In this document: piece after piece, positions 10,280 through 19,404 of the stretch | Numbering within the stretch: the stretch's first letter is position 1 | Layout: each line of letters opens with the position of its first letter | Source: Flavobacteriaceae bacterium | GTDB taxonomy: Bacteria > Bacteroidota > Bacteroidia > Flavobacteriales > Flavobacteriaceae | Direction: 5' to 3' | DNA: 64,000 nucleotides | Assembly: GCA_947446865.1 (NCBI GenBank) | Contig: CANFHX010000001.1 | Location: 124,001 to 188,000 of the forward strand | Position numbers and translations under genes: made by a program | The notes under the pieces: generated by a model | Database searches by the model: none | What the model saw: the letters and a program-made list of their open reading frames with translations, nothing else | Told to the model about the DNA's origin: nothing

Positions 10280-11434
10280 ATGAAACTTTTCCCAACAGCA
10301 CTTTCCCAAAAACTACAACAACGTGAAGCAAGCAATGCCTTACGGAAGTTGCCAGTTTCTAAAGATTTAATCGATTTTGCTTCCAATGATTATCTAGGTT
10401 TTAGTCAATCGGAAACTATTTTCAATGAAACGCACGAATATCTTTTGCAAAATAATATAAAAGTAAATGGTGCTACCGGATCTAGATTAATTTCGGGCAA
10501 CCATAATTTATATCCAATTACAGAAGATTTCATTGCCAATTTTCATCAAGCATCCTCAGCATTGATTTTCAATTCGGGATACGATGCTAACGTAGGATTT
10601 TTCAGTTCCGTGCCACAACGCTCGGATGTTATTTTGTACGATGAATTGTGCCATGCCTCCATCCGTGACGGAATCACAATGAGTAATGCCAAGTCCTACA
10701 AATTCCAACATAATAATCCAGACGATTTAGAACGAATAATTTTAAAACTTACAACTTACAACCCACAACTTACAACCCTTTATATAGTAACCGAAAGTGT
10801 TTTTTCTATGGATGGCGATTGTCCTAATCTAGAAGAATTAGTGAGACTATCCGAAAAATACCATTGCAATTTAGTGGTAGATGAAGCCCATGCCTTAGGT
10901 GTTTTTGGAGATTCCGGACAAGGATTAGTCCAAAGTTTGGACTTACAAGACAGAGTATTTGCAAGAATAATGACCTTTGGCAAAGGATTGGGTTGTCACG
11001 GTGCTGCAATTTTAGGCAGTGCAGAGTTAAAAAGTTATTTAGTAAATTTTGCTCGAAGTTTTATATATACCACAGGTTTGTCGCCACATTCGGTTGCTAC
11101 AATATTAGTTGCCTACCAGCATTTGGAAACAGAAAAAGTGGCAATGCAAACCCTAAAAAGCAACATTCAGTTTTTTAATCAAGAGAAAATGCAACTCGGT
11201 TTGAAACCATTATTTGTCTATAGCAAATCGGCAATTCAATGTGCTATAATTCCGGGTAATGAAAAAGTAAAATCTATTGCCAATCAATTGCAAGAAAAAG
11301 GCTTCGACGTAAAAGCCATACTATCGCCAACCGTTCCTGAAGGACAAGAGCGATTGCGGTTTTGTTTGCATTCATATAATTCAAATGAAGAAATCTCGGA
11401 AGTGCTAAAACTACTTTCATCTTTTGTATTCTAA
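10280..11434 (+). CDS. bioF: 8-amino-7-oxononanoate synthase
   Basis: A 384-residue PLP enzyme that condenses pimeloyl-ACP (or CoA) with alanine in biotin synthesis. Family marks: FASNDYLGFS, GATGSRLISGNH, VVDEAHALGVFG (Asp near 201) and TFGKGLG with PLP lysine about Lys235. The start is ATG 10280; an in-frame TTG at 10271 falls inside the -7 element. Residues about 156-167 are encoded by a run of seven-base repeats (10746-10780) that looks inserted. bioD follows after 69 bp. Confidence 0.95.
   Translation: MKLFPTALSQKLQQREASNALRKLPVSKDLIDFASNDYLGFSQSETIFNETHEYLLQNNIKVNGATGSRLISGNHNLYPITEDFIANFHQASSALIFNSGYDANVGFFSSVPQRSDVILYDELCHASIRDGITMSNAKSYKFQHNNPDDLERIILKLTTYNPQLTTLYIVTESVFSMDGDCPNLEELVRLSEKYHCNLVVDEAHALGVFGDSGQGLVQSLDLQDRVFARIMTFGKGLGCHGAAILGSAELKSYLVNFARSFIYTTGLSPHSVATILVAYQHLETEKVAMQTLKSNIQFFNQEKMQLGLKPLFVYSKSAIQCAIIPGNEKVKSIANQLQEKGFDVKAILSPTVPEGQERLRFCLHSYNSNEEISEVLKLLSSFVF
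10746..10780 (+). repeat. Heptanucleotide tract inside bioF
   Basis: Five consecutive 7-bp units, AACTTAC AACTTAC AACCCAC AACTTAC AACCCTT, in frame-neutral total length (35 bp) and encoding the TTYNPQLTTL segment. Same style as intergenic heptads elsewhere in the window. Confidence 0.7.
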
Positions 11435-11503
11435 TTACTATTAAATACAATTACCTTGTGAACTTTGCGATTTCTTTGCGAACTTTGCGGTTAAATAAAA
11501 ACT

Positions 11504-12121
11504 ATGAAACTATTCATCACAGGAATCGGTACCGACGTAGGTAAAACTATTGCTTCTGCTATCGTCACACAAGCATTAGAAGCTGATTATTGGAAACCCA
11601 TCCAAGCCGGAGATTTGGATAATTCCGATAGTCATAAAGTAAAATCTAAAATCTCCAATCCCAAATCCCAAATCTTTGAGAACAGTTACAAGTTCAACAC
11701 CCCTGCAAGTCCACATTTTGCAGCTGCCATAGATGGAATTACCATCGATTTAAAGCAAATAAAAGAACCCGCAACTAAAAATCATTTAGTGATTGAAGGA
11801 GCGGGAGGAGTTTTCGTGCCTTTAAATAATCAGGATTGTATTATTGATTTAATTCAAAAAGACTACAAAGTTCTATTGGTTTCCCGTCATTATCTAGGCA
11901 GTATCAACCACACTTTATTGACTTTTGGAGCCTTAAAAAACAGAAAAATCCCATTAGCCGGTATTATTTTTTCAGGAGATGAAAACAAGGCTTCTGAAGA
12001 AATTATACTTTCTAAAACCAAAGCCAAATTCATAGGAAGAATTGAAGAAGAACCTTATTTTGATGCCAATGTAATTCAACAATATGCAGATGATTTTCGT
12101 GAAAACTTACTAAAACTGTAA
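11504..12121 (+). CDS. bioD: Dethiobiotin synthetase
   Basis: A 205-residue ATP-dependent carboxylase that closes the ureido ring of dethiobiotin. P-loop GTDVGKT at 9-15, YWKPIQAG substrate loop at 29-36, and VIEGAGGVFVPL in the middle. Residues 47-58 (KSKISNPKSQIF) are encoded by a seven-base repeat run, suggesting a local insertion in a surface loop. It lies between bioF and bioA in one orientation. Confidence 0.95.
   Translation: MKLFITGIGTDVGKTIASAIVTQALEADYWKPIQAGDLDNSDSHKVKSKISNPKSQIFENSYKFNTPASPHFAAAIDGITIDLKQIKEPATKNHLVIEGAGGVFVPLNNQDCIIDLIQKDYKVLLVSRHYLGSINHTLLTFGALKNRKIPLAGIIFSGDENKASEEIILSKTKAKFIGRIEEEPYFDANVIQQYADDFRENLLKL
11642..11676 (+). repeat. Heptanucleotide tract inside bioD
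   Basis: Five 7-bp units, AAATCTA AAATCTC CAATCCC AAATCCC AAATCTT, within the coding sequence. It parallels the tract inside bioF. Confidence 0.7.
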
Positions 12122-12163
12122 ATTCTGAAATCAAAATTCGTTAATCTGAAATCAACAATCGTA

Positions 12164-13435
12164 ATGAACCTTTCCCAAAGAGATATAAAATACAACTGGC
12201 ACCCGTATACCCAGCATAAAACTGCCCAACCTCACATTGCTATAATTAAAGGCGAAGGAGCCTTGTTATGGGATGAAAACGGCAATGAATATGTTGATGC
12301 CATTGCATCGTGGTGGGTAAACCCTTACGGGCATTCCAATAAGTTTATTGCCGATGCAATTTACAAGCAGCTCACTTCTTTAGAACACGTTCTATTTGGC
12401 GGATTCACGCACGAACCTGCCGTAGTACTTTCCGAAAAATTGATGGAAATTTTACCCTCCAATCAAAAGAAAATATTCTATTCGGATAATGGATCTACGG
12501 CTGTAGAAGTTGCTATCAAAGTAGCCTTACAATACAATTATAACAAAGGAATTACTAAAACCAAAATCATTGCGTTTGAAGATGCATTCCACGGAGACAC
12601 CTTTGGAGCGATGGCTGCGAGCGGAATTTCCTTTTATACTCAAGCATTTCAAGGATCACTTTTGGAAGTGGTTCGAGTGCCAATTCCCACAGCAGGAAAC
12701 GAAGAAAAAGCACTGCAAGTTTTACAAGACTTATTGGCAACTAACGAATATGCAGCCTTTATTTTTGAACCTTTAGTTTTAGGGGCAGCCGGAATGGTAA
12801 TGTATTCGCCAGAAGTTTTAGATAAAATGATTGCGTTATGTAAAGACCATTCTGTTTTTACCATTGCCGATGAAGTCATGACGGGATTTGGAAAAACAGG
12901 CAAAACATTTGCAACCGATTATTTGGTAAATAAACCCGACATGATGTGCTTATCAAAAGCCTTAACAGGAGGTACCATCCCAATGGCAATTACCACTTTT
13001 ACACAAGAAATCTTTGACGGATTTTATGATGATGATGTCAACAAAGCCTTATTTCATGGCCATACATTTACGGCTAATCCGACAGGTTGCGCTGCCGCTT
13101 TAGCCAGTTTGGAATTGTTGCAAATGCCCGAAATGCAAGCAAACCTAAAGCGAGTGAATCAAAGTCATTTGGAATTTGAAAACAAAATAAAATCCCATCC
13201 CAAAGTAAAAACCACACGAGTACTCGGAGTGATATTTGCACTAGAAATAAAAACCAATTCGGAAGAGAGTTATTATGGCACCCTTCGAAATAAACTATAT
13301 AATTTCTTTATTAAAAACGGCGTTATTCTTAGACCCGTTGGCAATATTGTTTATGTTTTACCGCCCTACATCATGACCAATAGTCAATTGCAAAAAGTAT
13401 ATCAAACTATTGAAAACGCATTAGAAATAGTGTAA
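12164..13435 (+). CDS. bioA: Adenosylmethionine-8-amino-7-oxononanoate aminotransferase
   Basis: A 423-residue class III aminotransferase converting KAPA to DAPA with S-adenosylmethionine as amino donor. Marks: WHPYTQ at 12-17 and SWWVNPYGHSN at 49-59 (BioA signatures), FHGDTFGAM at 142-150, IADEVMTGFGKTG with Asp236, and PLP lysine at SKALTGG (Lys265). Length is usual. It lies between bioD and a ketoacyl synthase. Confidence 0.96.
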   Translation: MNLSQRDIKYNWHPYTQHKTAQPHIAIIKGEGALLWDENGNEYVDAIASWWVNPYGHSNKFIADAIYKQLTSLEHVLFGGFTHEPAVVLSEKLMEILPSNQKKIFYSDNGSTAVEVAIKVALQYNYNKGITKTKIIAFEDAFHGDTFGAMAASGISFYTQAFQGSLLEVVRVPIPTAGNEEKALQVLQDLLATNEYAAFIFEPLVLGAAGMVMYSPEVLDKMIALCKDHSVFTIADEVMTGFGKTGKTFATDYLVNKPDMMCLSKALTGGTIPMAITTFTQEIFDGFYDDDVNKALFHGHTFTANPTGCAAALASLELLQMPEMQANLKRVNQSHLEFENKIKSHPKVKTTRVLGVIFALEIKTNSEESYYGTLRNKLYNFFIKNGVILRPVGNIVYVLPPYIMTNSQLQKVYQTIENALEIV

Positions 13436-13502
13436 TTTTGCAGCTATAATAAATCCGTCCAAATCTGCGTTTGAAAATCGGTTTCATCCGCGTTCCAATT
13501 CC

Positions 13503-14657
13503 ATGAAGCAAAAAATAGCCATAACAGCATTAGCATCCATTTCCCCTTTAGGAAAAACTTCTGAAGCAATTTGGCAAAACTATCTATCAAGAAAATCCTT
13601 AATATCTTTAAAAGATTTTAACGGTCAACCGCAATATATTGCTACTATCCCAAAGGAATTAAGAATAGAACTGGAAACGTTAAGATTATCCGACACCAAA
13701 TACAAAGCATTAGACGAAACCGTTTTACTAGCTATTTTAGTATCCCGAGAAGCCATTAAAAATTCAGGGTGGAAAGTAGGCGACAACTTCGGAATCAATA
13801 TTGGTTCCTCAAGAGGTGCCACACAATTATTTGAAAAATACCACCAAGAATTCCTAGAAACTGGCAGAACGTCTACATTGGCATCACCAACTACTACCTT
13901 AGGAAATATATCTTCTTGGGTAGCCCACGATTTAAAAAACAACGGCCCCGAGATTTCCCACTCCATAACCTGTTCCACCGCCTTACACGCCATTTTAAAT
14001 GCGGTAGCTTGGTTGCAATCGGGTATGGCAACTAAATTCTTAGTAGGAGGGAGTGAAGCGCCATTAACGGCTTTTACTTTAGCACAAATGCAGGCATTGA
14101 AAATTTATGCCAAAGAAGCATCGGAATTTCCGTGCAAAGCATTCGATTTGAATAAAACCAAAAACTCCATGGTTCTTGGCGAAGCTGCTGCTGTAGCTTG
14201 TTTAGAACTTGGAGAAAAGGAAAATGCCTTAGCCTATATAGAAGGAATTGGCTATGCTACGGATGATATTGAACATAACATTTCAATTTCTGATGAAGCT
14301 AATTGCTTTCAAAAATCCATGAAAATGGCATTGCAGAATACCAATTTAGCAGAAGTGGATGCCATTGTCATGCACGCTCCCGGAACCCTAAAAGGCGATA
14401 CTTCCGAATATAAAGCCATTCAAAAAGTATTTGGAAATAATCCTCCGATGCTTACTACTAATAAATGGAAAGTTGGCCACACTTTTGGTGCATCCGGAAT
14501 GTTGAATTTAGAATTAGCCATTCTGATGATGCAGCACAATCAATTTGTGGAAGTTCCTTTTGCTGAAAAGCAAACTCCTAGAAAAAACATCCGTAAAGTT
14601 TTGATAAATGCAGTTGGTTTTGGAGGGAATGCGGTGAGTATTCTTCTTTCTAAATAG
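13503..14657 (+). CDS. Beta-ketoacyl synthase (FabF-like) in the biotin cluster
   Basis: A 384-residue thiolase-fold condensing enzyme. The catalytic triad is readable: Cys157 in SITCSTALHA, His291 in VMHAPGTLKGD, and His326 in KVGHTFGASG. It is shorter than typical FabF (about 410). Position after bioF-bioD-bioA, with bioB facing it, suggests a role in making or extending the pimeloyl chain, since no bioC or bioH is present in the window; that role is inference. Its last 8 bases overlap the 3' end of recX on the other strand. Confidence 0.85.
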   Translation: MKQKIAITALASISPLGKTSEAIWQNYLSRKSLISLKDFNGQPQYIATIPKELRIELETLRLSDTKYKALDETVLLAILVSREAIKNSGWKVGDNFGINIGSSRGATQLFEKYHQEFLETGRTSTLASPTTTLGNISSWVAHDLKNNGPEISHSITCSTALHAILNAVAWLQSGMATKFLVGGSEAPLTAFTLAQMQALKIYAKEASEFPCKAFDLNKTKNSMVLGEAAAVACLELGEKENALAYIEGIGYATDDIEHNISISDEANCFQKSMKMALQNTNLAEVDAIVMHAPGTLKGDTSEYKAIQKVFGNNPPMLTTNKWKVGHTFGASGMLNLELAILMMQHNQFVEVPFAEKQTPRKNIRKVLINAVGFGGNAVSILLSK

Positions 14658-15129
14658 ATTTTTCTAATTGCTTTAGCTTTGTATAAATAGTATCGCTTTC
14701 CCAGCCTTTTCGGAGAAGATAATCACAAAATTTCTTTCTTTTTTTAGAAGAATCTCTTTCGGGTAGCGTCTCCCAATGTTTTTCCGATAAAGACTCAAAA
14801 GTGGCTTCGTATTCTTCCATCGGAATTTCCTTTAATCCTTTAGTGACTAAATAATCGGAAATTCTTCGAGCTTTTAATTCGTTTTTAATTCGAATCTTTC
14901 CCCATTTCTTTTGATGGAATTTGCTAATTGCGAAAAGGCATGCAAATCGTTCTTCATTTAAAAAATTAGTGTCAATTAAATGAACAATAACTCGCTCTTT
15001 ATCTGTTGCTGAAATAGCAAAACCGCGCAGTTTTTCTTGCACTTCTGCATGGCATCGTTCTTGGTAAGAGCAATAACTTTCCAGCTTTTGAATAACTTCA
15101 GTAACAGAACTAGTGGATTTTGAATTCAA
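14650..15129 (-). CDS. recX: RecX-family regulatory protein
   Basis: A 159-residue protein built of repeated three-helix units typical of RecX (KLESYCSYQERCHAEVQEKL, then FLNEERFACLFAISKFHQKKWGKIRIKNEL, then a third near FCDYLLRKGW). RecX modulates RecA filaments in the cytoplasm. It starts 12 bp after the bioB stop and is likely translated from the same message; recA is not in the window. Confidence 0.85.
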   Translation of the reverse strand: MNSKSTSSVTEVIQKLESYCSYQERCHAEVQEKLRGFAISATDKERVIVHLIDTNFLNEERFACLFAISKFHQKKWGKIRIKNELKARRISDYLVTKGLKEIPMEEYEATFESLSEKHWETLPERDSSKKRKKFCDYLLRKGWESDTIYTKLKQLEKSI

Positions 15130-15141
15130 TATAAAAAGATT

Positions 15142-16227
15142 TTATTTTCCTTTTACTGAAGCTTCTAGATTTTTTTCAATTTTATGTTCTGGTCGAGACC
15201 ATTTTGGTTTTTCTCCTAAAGATTGAAATTGAGAATCTTCTGCTTCAACCGTTTTTGGTTGCATTAGTTTTATGAATGGTTTTTGAGCCTTTAACCCTAA
15301 AGTTTCAAACATTTTCATGTCGTCATTTACATCTGGGTTTGGAGTCGTCAATAATTTATCGCCAGCAAAAATAGAATTTGCTCCAGCAAAGAAACACATT
15401 GCTTGCCCTTCACGACTCATTTCATTTCTACCTGCCGAAAGGCGTACTTGCGTTTCTGGCATCACAATTCTAGCCGTAGCAACCATTCGAATCATTTCCC
15501 AAATTTCAACGGGTTTTTCATTTTCCATCGGAGTCCCTTCTACAGCTACTAAAGCATTGATAGGCACCGATTCGGGTTGTGGATTTAAGGTAGAAAGTGC
15601 TACTAACATTCCAGCGCGGTCTTCTATACTTTCTCCCATTCCGATAATTCCACCACTACAAACGGTAACGTTCGTTTTACGAACATTATCTATTGTTTGC
15701 AAACGGTCTTCAAATCCCCGGGTAGAAATAACTTCTTTATAATATTCTTCCGAGGTGTCTAAGTTGTGGTTATAAGCATACAATCCGGCTTCTGCCAAAC
15801 GTTGTGCTTGGTTTTCGGTTATCATTCCAAGGGTGCAACACACTTCCATTTCCAATTTGTTAATGGTGCGCACCATTTCAAGAACTTGGTCAAATTCTGG
15901 TCCGTCTTTAACATTTCGCCATGCTGCTCCCATACAAACTCGAGATGAACCGCTTGATTTTGCTCGTAATGCTTGAGCTTTAACTTGGCTAACACTCATT
16001 AAATCGTTGCCTTCAATATCGGTGTGGTAACGAGCTGCTTGCGGGCAATAGCCACAATCTTCTGGGCATCCACCTGTTTTTATGGATAATAGGGTAGATA
16101 CTTGCACCACATTAGGATCGTGCTGTTCTCTATGTATGGTTGCTGCTTCATACATCAAATCCATTAAGGGTTTGTTGTAAATTGCTATAATTTCTTCTTT
16201 GGTCCAGTTATGTTTGACAGTGCTCAT
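15142..16227 (-). CDS. bioB: Biotin synthase
   Basis: A 361-residue radical SAM enzyme that inserts sulfur into dethiobiotin. The cluster motif TGGCPEDCGYCPQ gives Cys54, Cys58 and Cys61; further family segments are CMGAAWRN, ELEVCCTLGM-like EMEVCCTLG, YNHNLDTSEEYY and RLSAGRNEM. It has its own promoter, is convergent to bioF-bioD-bioA, and is followed by recX. Confidence 0.97.
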   Translation of the reverse strand: MSTVKHNWTKEEIIAIYNKPLMDLMYEAATIHREQHDPNVVQVSTLLSIKTGGCPEDCGYCPQAARYHTDIEGNDLMSVSQVKAQALRAKSSGSSRVCMGAAWRNVKDGPEFDQVLEMVRTINKLEMEVCCTLGMITENQAQRLAEAGLYAYNHNLDTSEEYYKEVISTRGFEDRLQTIDNVRKTNVTVCSGGIIGMGESIEDRAGMLVALSTLNPQPESVPINALVAVEGTPMENEKPVEIWEMIRMVATARIVMPETQVRLSAGRNEMSREGQAMCFFAGANSIFAGDKLLTTPNPDVNDDMKMFETLGLKAQKPFIKLMQPKTVEAEDSQFQSLGEKPKWSRPEHKIEKNLEASVKGK

Positions 16228-16248
16228 AAGATGCGAATTTTAATGTTT

Positions 16249-16279
16249 CAAAAGTAGTTAATTACTTTGTAACATACAA
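16249..16279 (-). promoter_or_regulatory. Promoter of bioB-recX
   Basis: Minus strand: TTG (complement of 16277-16279), 20-bp spacer, TACTTTTG (complement of 16249-16256). It lies 21 bp before the bioB start codon. No obvious BirA-type palindrome was seen nearby. Confidence 0.65.
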
Positions 16280-16399
16280 TGATTAGAAAGGTGCTAATCA
16301 TGGAAACAATAGTTAAATTAATAGAAAAAGTTTAATTGACTTCCATGTACTATAGTAATAGAGGACAAATAAAATAGCAATCCTCTATAAATCCTTAGG

Positions 16400-17113
16400 T
16401 TAGTATTTAATTTTACCGATGTGGCGCATGGTTTGCAAGATTTTCCCTTTTCTTTTTTCTATGTATGCAGAAGAATTGGAAGCTTTAAATTTTCTAGGAT
16501 TCGGTAAAATTGCAGCTATGCCTGCCGCTTGTTTTTTAGTCAAACTAGTTGCATCGGTTTTATACCAATAATTCGCTGCCGCTTGAACGCCGTAAACCCC
16601 ATCTCCCATTTCAATGGAATTTAAGTACACTTCCATAATGCGTTCTTTGCCCCAAACAATTTCGATTAGAACAGTGAAATAAGCTTCCAGTCCTTTTCGG
16701 ATATAACTTCGCCCTTGCCACAGAAAAACATTTTTTGCCGTTTGTTGCGAAATAGTGCTGCCGCCTTTAATTTTTTTGCCTCTTTCGTTATTCTTAAATG
16801 CTTTTTGCATGGCCGTAAAATCAAACCCATGATGGGATAAAAAAGTGCCGTCTTCACTAGCAATAACTGCCTTTTGCATGTTGGTAGAAATTTCTTCTAA
16901 AGGCACCCAATTGTGACTGCAAGTCATTTCTTTTCCAGCAAATTTTTGTTCTATAGCTCGAGTTACCATCAATGGCGTGAATGGAACTGGAACCCATTTG
17001 AATACTAACACAAAAAAGAAGGAAATTCCTAAAAACCAAAGAAAGGCTTTCCAGAGAAAGGTTTTTAATTTTTGAAAAAAGGTCCGGTTGGATTTGTTTT
17101 TTGTTGCTGCCAT
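16400..17113 (-). CDS. mtgA: Monofunctional peptidoglycan transglycosylase
   Basis: A 237-residue GT51 protein with one N-terminal membrane segment (about 16-38) and the glycosyltransferase motifs EDGTFLSHHGFD, GGSTISQQTAKNVFLW, RKGLEAYFTVLIEIVWGK and MEVYLNSIEMGDGVYG. It polymerises lipid II glycan strands on the outer face of the inner membrane. No transpeptidase domain follows, so it is the monofunctional form. Its ATG abuts the stop of the FAD oxidoreductase gene, indicating one operon. Confidence 0.94.
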   Translation of the reverse strand: MAATKNKSNRTFFQKLKTFLWKAFLWFLGISFFFVLVFKWVPVPFTPLMVTRAIEQKFAGKEMTCSHNWVPLEEISTNMQKAVIASEDGTFLSHHGFDFTAMQKAFKNNERGKKIKGGSTISQQTAKNVFLWQGRSYIRKGLEAYFTVLIEIVWGKERIMEVYLNSIEMGDGVYGVQAAANYWYKTDATSLTKKQAAGIAAILPNPRKFKASNSSAYIEKRKGKILQTMRHIGKIKY

Positions 17114-18226
17114 TTATATTAAATCTGCTAATTCTTTACCTATTAAACTTCCTATTGCGACTCCCATTCCGCCCAAGCGCACGCCGCAATACACATTTTC
17201 AGATAGTTGCGATACTATTGGATTTTTATGGGAACCTATTCCCATAATGCCACTCCATCTATGAGCAATTTTGTATTCTTGATTTGGTAAAATTACATTT
17301 TTTAACAAGTCTTCCAATTTATTCTGAATTTTTTCTGTTTGTGATAAATCGGTGGTGGTTTCTCCTTCAAAATCTAAATTTCTTCCTCCACCCAATAAAA
17401 TCCGATCTTCAAAATTTCTAAAATAATAATAGCCTTTATCTAAATGAAAGGTTCCCTTAATATCTAAATTAGGAATGGGCTCGGTAATTAATACTTGAGC
17501 GCGCGCTGGTTTCACCGCATTATTTGTTAAAGAACCTGCAAAACCATTGGTAGCAAAAAGTAATTTATTGGTAGAAAAAGTAAACTCATTTACAATCAAT
17601 TCTACGGAACTATTTTTATCTGTAAAAGAGGTAACTTCCGCTTGATTTAAAATAAATATATCTTTCGAAATGGCTTCTTTTAGTAAGCCTTGCATCATAG
17701 TTCCAGTATCGATTTGTGCTTCAAATGGATTGAAAATAGTATATTCTTTTATGTTTTCAAATGCAAAGCGATCTATTTCTTTAGAAAAAACATCCGACCT
17801 AAAAAGCGGTCTTAAAAGGTCATTTAAAAACGGAAGTTTTTGCAAACATTCCATATAAGTTGCATCGTCGTCTTTTAAAAACAATTCATATCCACCATAA
17901 GGTTTGAAATCTAAAGCGGCATCGCCAAGTCTTTTTCGTAGTAACTGCAGTCCATCCCAACGTTTTTGAACCAATTGAATTACTTCTTCCTCCGAATGGG
18001 ATTTTAAATCGTCAATAATTTCGGATAAACTTCCAAAACATGCAAATCCCGCATTTTTGGTGCTTGCTCCTTGAGGTAAAATTCCTTTTTCTAGGATTAA
18101 GATCTTACTTTCTGGAAATCGTTCTCGCAATTGCAAAGCACAATGCAATCCAACAATACCACTGCCAACAATGGTAAAATCGACAGAAGTAAACCAATTT
18201 TTTATTTCCCAATAACTTAGTTGCAT
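17114..18226 (-). CDS. FAD-dependent oxidoreductase (DAO family)
   Basis: A 370-residue flavoprotein with an N-terminal FAD-binding motif (VGSGIVGLHCALQLRERFP), an acidic ribose-binding end (ILILEKG) and GASTKNAGFACFG typical of the glycine/D-amino-acid oxidase family. A second signature near the end (GVRLGGMGVAIGSLIGKELADL) closes the FAD site. Substrate unknown. It is directly upstream of mtgA with no gap. Confidence 0.85.
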   Translation of the reverse strand: MQLSYWEIKNWFTSVDFTIVGSGIVGLHCALQLRERFPESKILILEKGILPQGASTKNAGFACFGSLSEIIDDLKSHSEEEVIQLVQKRWDGLQLLRKRLGDAALDFKPYGGYELFLKDDDATYMECLQKLPFLNDLLRPLFRSDVFSKEIDRFAFENIKEYTIFNPFEAQIDTGTMMQGLLKEAISKDIFILNQAEVTSFTDKNSSVELIVNEFTFSTNKLLFATNGFAGSLTNNAVKPARAQVLITEPIPNLDIKGTFHLDKGYYYFRNFEDRILLGGGRNLDFEGETTTDLSQTEKIQNKLEDLLKNVILPNQEYKIAHRWSGIMGIGSHKNPIVSQLSENVYCGVRLGGMGVAIGSLIGKELADLI

Positions 18227-18949
18227 TGTAATTTGTTTATGGTAAATGTACTATTTTTCAATAAGTAACACCAATACTATCCTTAAAAATTATTTTGTAC
18301 TTTCTTTATACCATTTTAATACAGATAACGATTCCTACTCTTTATTTTTTAATTTTAAATCATTTTTTTCATAATTTAATTACCTCTTTGTTGATTTTAA
18401 CATAGTATCTTTGGCAATTGAAAAAGTAAACGGTTGTTAAAATTTTAAACTTGAACCAACTTGAACCAAAATATCTTTTATTTAATGTACACATTTGTAA
18501 AAATAAATAAATTCAATTTAGTAACCGAATTACAATTAAATAGAAATCATTGTAAAGCTTTAGTTACAGTAGTGTGAATTAGAGCATAAATGGATAAACA
18601 GGGGCTATTTAGTGGGCAAATAAATTATATAATCAAGTCCTATAAAAATTATTTTATCCTTATTAAGACTTTTTTGCCACTTAATATTCGCTAATATTCT
18701 AATAAAGCGAGTAGTTTTGTGTTTATTTAAGAGAATCTTAAGAATTGCCTTTAGGATGTTTTTTTAGATTTCAATTTAAGTTTACAATACCACAGGGATG
18801 GTGTTTAAATTAGAATGCCAATTTGGGTAGCACAACTGTGACTAACCATGGGGAACCCTTACCAATTCAGATTGTTTTTAAGATTAAAACCTTACTAAAA
18901 GTGCTTAAACCACCCTTTTTTTTAAATTGGAAAAAACAAAATCAATAAA
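18227..18949. other. Long leader upstream of the polysaccharide locus
   Basis: A 723-bp gap between divergent genes. A TAnnTTTG match (TATCTTTG) lies at 18406-18413, more than 500 bp before the first polysaccharide gene, so the transcript would have a long untranslated leader. The 18780-18940 part is less AT-rich than its surroundings and has short complementary stretches (for example CCACAGGG with CACAACTGTG nearby), ending in CACCC followed by a T run. No gene seen. Confidence 0.45.
18406..18413 (+). promoter_or_regulatory. -7 element, candidate promoter of the polysaccharide operon
   Basis: TATCTTTG fits TAnnTTTG. TTG triplets at 18388-18390 and 18391-18393 are 15 and 12 bp upstream, shorter than the usual 17-23, so only the -7 part is convincing. 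Confidence 0.45.
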
Positions 18950-19378
18950 ATGAAAGTAGGAATAACGTTTAGTGCATTTGATTTATTTCACGCTGGTCAT
19001 GTTAAAATGCTGGAAGAAGCGAAAACCAAATGCGATTATCTAATAGTTGGCTTGCAAACCGATCCAACTTTAGATCGACCGAATAAAAACAAACCCACCC
19101 AAACTGTTGTAGAACGTTACATTCAGATAAAAGGCTGCAAGTTTGTAGATGAAATTGTACCTTACGCTACCGAACAAGATCTCGAAGACATCCTGCAATC
19201 TTTTCAAATAGATATGCGAATTGTAGGAGATGAATACCTACAGAAAGACTTCACTGGAAGAAAGTATTGTAAAGAAAAAGGAATCGAATTGTATTTTAAC
19301 ACTCGAGACCACCGCTTTTCTAGTAGCGGTTTACGGAAAGAAGTTTTCGATAAAGAACTAGAAAACGTACAGAAATAA
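18950..19378 (+). CDS. Cytidylyltransferase-like nucleotidyltransferase (TagD-like)
   Basis: A 142-residue nucleotidyltransferase-fold protein with HAGH at 14-17 (the HxGH motif) and the C-terminal RFSSSGLRKE that parallels the RTxGISTT-type motif. Relatives such as glycerol-3-phosphate cytidylyltransferase make CDP-activated alcohols; here the product is probably a CDP-linked or related precursor for the surface polymer. It is the first gene of the polysaccharide locus and is followed 26 bp later by manC. Confidence 0.8.
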   Translation: MKVGITFSAFDLFHAGHVKMLEEAKTKCDYLIVGLQTDPTLDRPNKNKPTQTVVERYIQIKGCKFVDEIVPYATEQDLEDILQSFQIDMRIVGDEYLQKDFTGRKYCKEKGIELYFNTRDHRFSSSGLRKEVFDKELENVQK

Positions 19379-19404
19379 ATTTTGCCCCAAATCTAATTTT
19401 TTTC

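Noticed and set aside
16359..16387. Hairpin downstream of mtgA (TAGAGGA / TCCTCTA)
   Set aside because: Seven-base stem with a long loop and no T run; too weak to call a terminator.
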